Shown one piece after another: positions 7,446 through 11,370 of a DNA stretch of 11,370 nt. Each line of letters opens with the position of its first letter. Within the stretch, counting starts at the first letter, position 1. The stretch is from an uncultured Opitutia bacterium (lineage in GTDB: Bacteria > Verrucomicrobiota > Verrucomicrobiia > Opitutales > Coraliomargaritaceae): the NCBI GenBank assembly GCA_937899295.1, contig CALBPO010000306.1, positions 1 through 11,370 of the forward strand, given 5' to 3'. The notes below the pieces were generated by a model. That model was not told where the DNA came from and made no database searches. It worked only from the letters and a program-made list of their open reading frames with translations. The translations under genes and the position numbers were made by a program.

Positions 7446-8900
7446 TTACTTCTTTTTCTTTAGCCTTGGCACATAGGTGACCGCATTCAAATCGCATGCT
7501 GCCTGGGCGTTATAAAGCGGCTTGTTATTTTTATCCCAGAATGCGCTCGGTTCGTGGGCCTCCAACATGGCCTTTCTGATCTGATCCACCACTTCTGGAT
7601 ACTGGTGAGCGACGTTCCTCTCCTCGGCTTCATCGGCATCTAGATCGTAGAGCTCAATCTCCATGCCTTTACGCCGATCCTGCACGAGCCCTTTCCATTT
7701 GCCCATTCGCACTCCACAATTCGGGCGTCCTTCATAAAGCTCCCAATAGAGATAACGATGCTCTTTCTGCTGTTCGTATTCACCGATTAAAGTAGGCAGC
7801 ATGGAGAGGCCATCAGTTCGACCATTAATTGGCTCTCCAGCTAATTCAGCCATGGTCGGGAGGAAGTCCCAAAAAGCTGAAATGTGCTCCGAGTGAGTGC
7901 CCGCAGGCACCTTGCCTGGCCAATAAGCCAACATAGGCGAGCGCACGCCACCCTCGGTCATTAGGCGCTTCTTACCTTTAAGCCCACCCGTCGTATCGAA
8001 GAACTCACGGGTGCCGCCTTGCCCATGAGCACCATTGTCCGAATTAAAGATAAGCAATGTATCCTCTTCGATTCCTAGCTCTTCGAGTAAGCGTTTGATA
8101 CGACCGATATCGCGATCCATACGCGACACCATAGCTGCTTGAACTTTGAAACGTTCCTCTGGCCAATCCTTCTCTGCATATTCGCCGAGTTCTGGCACCT
8201 GCCAATGTGTATGCGGGATACAATAAGCCAGATACAAGAACATGGCTTGATCTCGATTCGCTGTGATCCAGTTGAGGGCCTCTTCCGTCATCAAATCATG
8301 ACTATAATCTTGATTACCTTTACCCCATGCACCGCCTGGATTATTCAGCTTCACAAACTCATTGTTTCTCCAGAGATGGTCGGGATAATAATTATGCGCC
8401 TTTCGCTGATCCAAGTAGCCGAAGAAATGATCAAAGCCTTGCTTATTGGGGTGACCGCTATTGAGCACTGGATTCGGTACATCCTCCTGTACGCCGCCCA
8501 AACCCCACTTACCGATGACCGCCGTCGTGTAGCCAGCCCGCTTCAACAAAGTCGCCACAGTCTCAGTATTTTCGGGTAAAGGCGTTTGTCCATTGGGATA
8601 GCCCGGACTATTGGCGCGAATATAAGCATGCCCCGGATGTAGCCCAGTCATCAAGGAGCAACGTGTCGGCGCGCACACCGCATTCCCGCTATAATGCGCG
8701 CTAAATGTCATCCCCCCCTCTGCCAGCACGTCTAACTCTGGCGTCTGAATCATTTCTTGTCCGTTGTAGCCGACTTCACCATAGCCAAGGTCGTCTGCTA
8801 ATATGTAGATGACATTCGGTTTAAGCGGTGCGTCTTCGGCATGGACAGGGATTGCAGACAAGGCTGCCAAACACGCGAAGGAAATGATTTTTCTGTTCAT
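7446..8900 (-). CDS. Secreted formylglycine-dependent arylsulfatase-type sulfatase
   Basis: This 484-residue protein has a clear signal peptide (MNRKIISFACLAALSAIPVHA, cut near 21). YILADDLGYG gives D36/D37. The formylglycine motif is C76-A-P-T-R80-CSLMTG, followed by a GHAYIR segment. IGKWGLGG gives K131, with Gly where many sulfatases have His (GKWHLG). NSDNGAHG gives D288/N289, and a TTGGLKGKK...TEGGVRSP region supplies the usual Lys and the C-terminal half of the fold. C-A-P-T-R-C plus GKWGLG is a combination I associate with arylsulfatase-A-like bacterial enzymes (SulfAtlas S1_16-like, tentative). The tail ends in four lysines. The substrate position is unknown; an exported desulfation step is inferred. 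The gene starts 21 bp after the preceding sulfatase gene and has a strong Shine-Dalgarno, which supports this ATG. Confidence 0.94.
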   Translation of the reverse strand: MNRKIISFACLAALSAIPVHAEDAPLKPNVIYILADDLGYGEVGYNGQEMIQTPELDVLAEGGMTFSAHYSGNAVCAPTRCSLMTGLHPGHAYIRANSPGYPNGQTPLPENTETVATLLKRAGYTTAVIGKWGLGGVQEDVPNPVLNSGHPNKQGFDHFFGYLDQRKAHNYYPDHLWRNNEFVKLNNPGGAWGKGNQDYSHDLMTEEALNWITANRDQAMFLYLAYCIPHTHWQVPELGEYAEKDWPEERFKVQAAMVSRMDRDIGRIKRLLEELGIEEDTLLIFNSDNGAHGQGGTREFFDTTGGLKGKKRLMTEGGVRSPMLAYWPGKVPAGTHSEHISAFWDFLPTMAELAGEPINGRTDGLSMLPTLIGEYEQQKEHRYLYWELYEGRPNCGVRMGKWKGLVQDRRKGMEIELYDLDADEAEERNVAHQYPEVVDQIRKAMLEAHEPSAFWDKNNKPLYNAQAACDLNAVTYVPRLKKKK

Positions 8901-8908
8901 ATGTAATT

Positions 8909-8915
8909 CTCCTAA
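8909..8915 (-). promoter_or_regulatory. Strong Shine-Dalgarno for the 8900-7446 sulfatase
   Basis: On the minus strand the sequence reads TTAGGAG, then 8 bases, then ATG. It is the only clear Shine-Dalgarno among the visible gene starts and fixes the start codon at 8900. Confidence 0.8.
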
Positions 8916-8921
8916 GTCGAT

Positions 8922-10298
8922 TTATTTTTTAAAATCAGGATTCAGTTCAGTCGGTATTGGAGCTTGTAATTCCGATCGCCACGCTTGCATCACTTGATGC
9001 AGCTCAGTGGTTTTCTGAGGATACAAACTCACTAAATTTCTCCGTTCGCCCGGATCAGCCTCTAAATCGTAAAGCTCCAAGCGCCCCTCTTCGAAGTATT
9101 CATGAAACTTCCATTTTCCCTGACGCAGAGCAGAGCCAGGACGTGTACGAAACAATGGATCGTGCGAATCATCTGCCTTCCCTGCATAGGCCTGCAAATA
9201 AACGGGGAAGTGCCAAAACAAGCTGCGTTCTTCAATCGTACCGGACTGGCTTAACAAGGGCAATAAACTGAGACCATCAAGAATCTTCCCTTTCGGAACT
9301 GCTATGCCAGCTGCATCAATAAAAGTAGGAAAAAAATCTATCCCCATCACTGGCACATCACAAGTCGCTCCAGGAGCCACTCGCCCAGGCCACCGAACCA
9401 CTAAGGGCTCCCGAATACCGCCCTCGAAGTAGGACCCTTTACCAGAGCGGTGTGGCGCTTGGCTAGAGATATCAGAGTGTGCGCCATTATCGGAACAGAA
9501 CAACACCAAGGTGTCGTCGCGTAAGCCTTGTGCGTCGAGCTCGGCAAGGATTTTTCCGATACTCTCATCCATCTTCTCCACCATTGATGCGTAGATCGCC
9601 CAACGGTTTCTACGCCCACCGTATTTATCCACCATTTCAGGGACGGCTTGAAGCGGTGTATGAATTAAATAGTAAGCCATGTGCACGAAAAACGGCTCCT
9701 CTCGATGACTGCGGATGAACTTGACGGCTTGATCAGCGAATACATCGGCAATGTGCGTCCCTGCAGGATAATCATCGTTAAACTCTGCTACTTTAGCTTG
9801 GCCCTGAATCGGCAGGTAATAGCCACCCTTCGGACCGCCCATATTATAGCCGCCGACGTTCACATCGAATCCCTGCTCCGTCGGATCCATACCCAGATGC
9901 CACTTACCTAGATGGATCGTACGGTAGCCACCTGCTTGCAAAACTTCTGAGAGGGTCTCGATTTCTGGTGCTAAATGAACCGTATTCTTAATTGGAATCA
10001 ACTTACGGTCTTTTACTTCTCCACGTGCCGAAGTACCCACCGTATAGACGCCATGACGCGGGCCATATTGCCCGCTAAACACACTAGCACGACTAGGCGC
10101 ACAATTCGACGCCGGTGCATACGCATTAGTAAATAACATCCCTTCGGCACGCAGACGATCGATATTCGGTGTGTGGTATTTGGAATTATTAAAACCAACA
10201 TCCATTACACCAAAATCATCTGCATTAATATAAATGATATTTGGTTGAGCCGTCACGACACTCGTGCAGACAAACAAAAGTATGAGGAAATATTTCAT
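8922..10298 (-). CDS. Secreted formylglycine-dependent sulfatase (S1 type)
   Basis: This is a compact 458-residue sulfatase with a short signal peptide (MKYFLILLFVCTSVVTA, cut before QPN). YINADDFGV gives D27/D28. The formylglycine motif is C66-A-P-S-R70-ASVFSG, with Ser-Gly where Thr-Gly is usual, followed by PRHGVYTVG. GKWHLG gives K132/H134, MAYYLIHTPLQ gives H213, CSDNGAH gives D270/N271, and HRSGKGSYFEGG gives K287. The C-terminal segment has the usual RQGKWKFHEYF and LELYDLEADPGERRNL motifs. All canonical active-site positions are present, so it should be active after Cys-to-formylglycine conversion. I do not assign a subfamily or substrate. Its ATG overlaps the stop of the upstream sulfatase gene (TAATG), and its stop is 21 bp before the next sulfatase gene, so the three are almost certainly one transcript. 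Confidence 0.94.
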   Translation of the reverse strand: MKYFLILLFVCTSVVTAQPNIIYINADDFGVMDVGFNNSKYHTPNIDRLRAEGMLFTNAYAPASNCAPSRASVFSGQYGPRHGVYTVGTSARGEVKDRKLIPIKNTVHLAPEIETLSEVLQAGGYRTIHLGKWHLGMDPTEQGFDVNVGGYNMGGPKGGYYLPIQGQAKVAEFNDDYPAGTHIADVFADQAVKFIRSHREEPFFVHMAYYLIHTPLQAVPEMVDKYGGRRNRWAIYASMVEKMDESIGKILAELDAQGLRDDTLVLFCSDNGAHSDISSQAPHRSGKGSYFEGGIREPLVVRWPGRVAPGATCDVPVMGIDFFPTFIDAAGIAVPKGKILDGLSLLPLLSQSGTIEERSLFWHFPVYLQAYAGKADDSHDPLFRTRPGSALRQGKWKFHEYFEEGRLELYDLEADPGERRNLVSLYPQKTTELHQVMQAWRSELQAPIPTELNPDFKK

Positions 10299-10300
10299 TA
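10296..10300 (-). promoter_or_regulatory. TAATG stop-start overlap (translational coupling)
   Basis: On the minus strand the TAA stop of the upstream sulfatase shares one base with the ATG of the next. No purine-rich Shine-Dalgarno precedes the ATG, so reinitiation by terminating ribosomes is the likely mode. The coupling is inferred from the arrangement. Confidence 0.7.
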
Positions 10301-11370
10301 GCGCTGAATCTGTATCGCATCGATTTCGACAACGGTGCCAGCATCGCCTATAAACGTAAACTCTAGTGACTGAATAGAATCACCCCATCGAGATGAATCC
10401 AGATCCAGAGAAGTCGTCTGAAAAGTATGCGAGGCATCTATGCGAACATCCCCAACTGTCTGTCCATTCAGTGAGATAATAGCTTTCAGGTCTCCACTGG
10501 ATCGTATATCCAAGGTCAACGCTTTGTCTGCTTCTGAAACCAGAATGTTCAGTCCTTCTCGACGAATGCTACCAGACACTCCATCTAATTCAAAATCAAG
10601 TGTGCCAAGTGAACCCGCTAAATTCGTACTGATATCTTCGGAGAACCATCCCTCCGTCTGCCAAGCACCACAATCAAAAGCAAAATATAATCGCCCATCC
10701 TGAGGATCACGCCCGTTCAAAGTCTCCCATTTGTCTGATAGTCCATCGCCATCGCTGTCCACTCGGTAGACTTCATACTCCACATTCACACCCTCCCCCC
10801 ATTTAGTGCCTTCGCCATTGGCTTTGAGGGCAGCAACAGATTCATCTCCCTCGCCCATATCACCCGCGGCCAACCACTCGTCCATCATCGCTCGATGCCG
10901 ATCCAGCTCATCTGCAAAATCCGAATTTCCTGCGAGATCTATCATCATGTGTGGATCGATCGATACGTCATAGAGTTCCTCTGCAGGACGTTCGCCAAAG
11001 TAAATCTCACGATGCCGCGCCGAGAGTCTTCCTTCGCGATAAAGTTGATGTAAGTTCTGCGTATAGTTTTTTTTGTCCCGATACTGTGGCTGCAGAAAGA
11101 TACGATCCAACTTGTAGTTACGAACATAACGATACTGATCTGTACGAATCGTACGCACCCGATCAATCGTATGATCCAGGCGATCTTTATGTGCACCCAC
11201 AAATGAGCGTGCCTTAAAGTCATCGCCGAAAAGGTCCTGTCCGGAATACCATGTAGGCTTTTCTACACCCGCCCATGCGAGTGTGGTCGCTGAGAGGTCA
11301 AGTAAGTCGACTAAGTCTTCACGCACCTGTTGCTGCGGTACCCATGCTTCAGGTCCCATGATCACAAATG
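10298..11370 (-). CDS. Sulfamidase-like (S1_8-like) sulfatase, C-terminal part with extra Ca-loop and beta module (5' end outside window)
   Basis: The frame is open to the window edge. A GTG codon at 11365 is not a convincing start because it lies in the middle of the sulfatase fold (FVIMGP...). Numbering from that codon, residues 1-30 match the post-active-site strand and the helix with V-x-x-x-D-L-x-x-T. RTIRTDQYRYVRNY (71-84), FLQPQYRD and RPAEELYDVSIDPH (126-139) resemble heparan N-sulfatase (SGSH)/S1_8-type enzymes. The formylglycine site lies upstream, so activity cannot be checked. The sulfatase part ends near 168. A linker follows, then DSDGDGLSDKWE (203-214), then about 130 residues of beta-rich, Thr/Ser/Asp-rich sequence to the C-terminus, which may be a carbohydrate-binding or surface-attachment module. 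It is the first gene of the visible minus-strand set. The subfamily call is moderate; the sulfatase identity is firm. Confidence 0.82.
   Translation of the reverse strand, partial: FVIMGPEAWVPQQQVREDLVDLLDLSATTLAWAGVEKPTWYSGQDLFGDDFKARSFVGAHKDRLDHTIDRVRTIRTDQYRYVRNYKLDRIFLQPQYRDKKNYTQNLHQLYREGRLSARHREIYFGERPAEELYDVSIDPHMMIDLAGNSDFADELDRHRAMMDEWLAAGDMGEGDESVAALKANGEGTKWGEGVNVEYEVYRVDSDGDGLSDKWETLNGRDPQDGRLYFAFDCGAWQTEGWFSEDISTNLAGSLGTLDFELDGVSGSIRREGLNILVSEADKALTLDIRSSGDLKAIISLNGQTVGDVRIDASHTFQTTSLDLDSSRWGDSIQSLEFTFIGDAGTVVEIDAIQIQR
10724..10759 (-). other. Thrombospondin type-3-like calcium loop in the sulfatase C-terminus
   Basis: The 12 codons encode DSDGDGLSDKWE, with acidic residues at alternating positions as in TSP3/EF-hand-like Ca loops that often link domains in secreted PVC and marine bacterial proteins. 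It sits between the end of the sulfatase domain and the C-terminal beta-rich module. Calcium binding is inferred. Confidence 0.7.

Noticed and set aside
11363..11365. GTG as the start of the last minus-strand gene
   Set aside because: It falls in the middle of the sulfatase fold and the frame continues to the window edge; the gene is cut by the window.

Overview
The window looks like part of a sulfated-polysaccharide utilisation locus from a bacterium of the Planctomycetes-Verrucomicrobia-Lentisphaerae group. A marine Verrucomicrobiota relative (Coraliomargarita/Lentimonas type) is my best guess. The reasons are the density of secreted Cys-type sulfatases, Ca-binding DxDxDG motifs near sulfatase C-termini, a GPH-type sugar symporter with no SusC/SusD pair, moderate base composition and mostly weak Shine-Dalgarno sequences. 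The assignment is inference; no rRNA or other taxonomic marker is present.

Layout: two tightly packed gene sets converge at about 6371-6421. The plus-strand set is the 3' part of a large GH2-like glycoside hydrolase whose 5' end lies outside the window (1-1370), a 12-TM GPH/MFS sugar:cation symporter (1401-2816), a formylglycine sulfatase with an unusual insertion (2870-4528), and an iduronate-2-sulfatase-like sulfatase ending in an EF-hand-like loop (4625-6370). The minus-strand set, in transcription order, is the C-terminal part of a sulfamidase-like sulfatase with an added Ca-loop and beta-rich module (11370-10298, 5' end outside), a sulfatase overlapping it through TAATG (10298-8922), a sulfatase with a strong Shine-Dalgarno (8900-7446), and an unrecognised probable (beta/alpha)8-barrel protein with a D-x-E motif (7330-6422). 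A perfect 9-bp stem hairpin lies in the 115-bp gap before that last gene. No RNA gene, CRISPR, insertion sequence or origin was seen. The longest gene-free stretch is 115 bp.

How the genes may work together: exported sulfatases remove different sulfate esters (or N-sulfates) from an algal or animal-type sulfated glycan, the GH2-like enzyme and possibly the barrel protein cleave glycosidic bonds, and the GPH symporter imports the released sugar. The four sulfatases whose active sites are visible carry C-x-P-x-R, so a formylglycine-generating enzyme must be encoded elsewhere. The least explained item is the barrel protein at 6422-7330.
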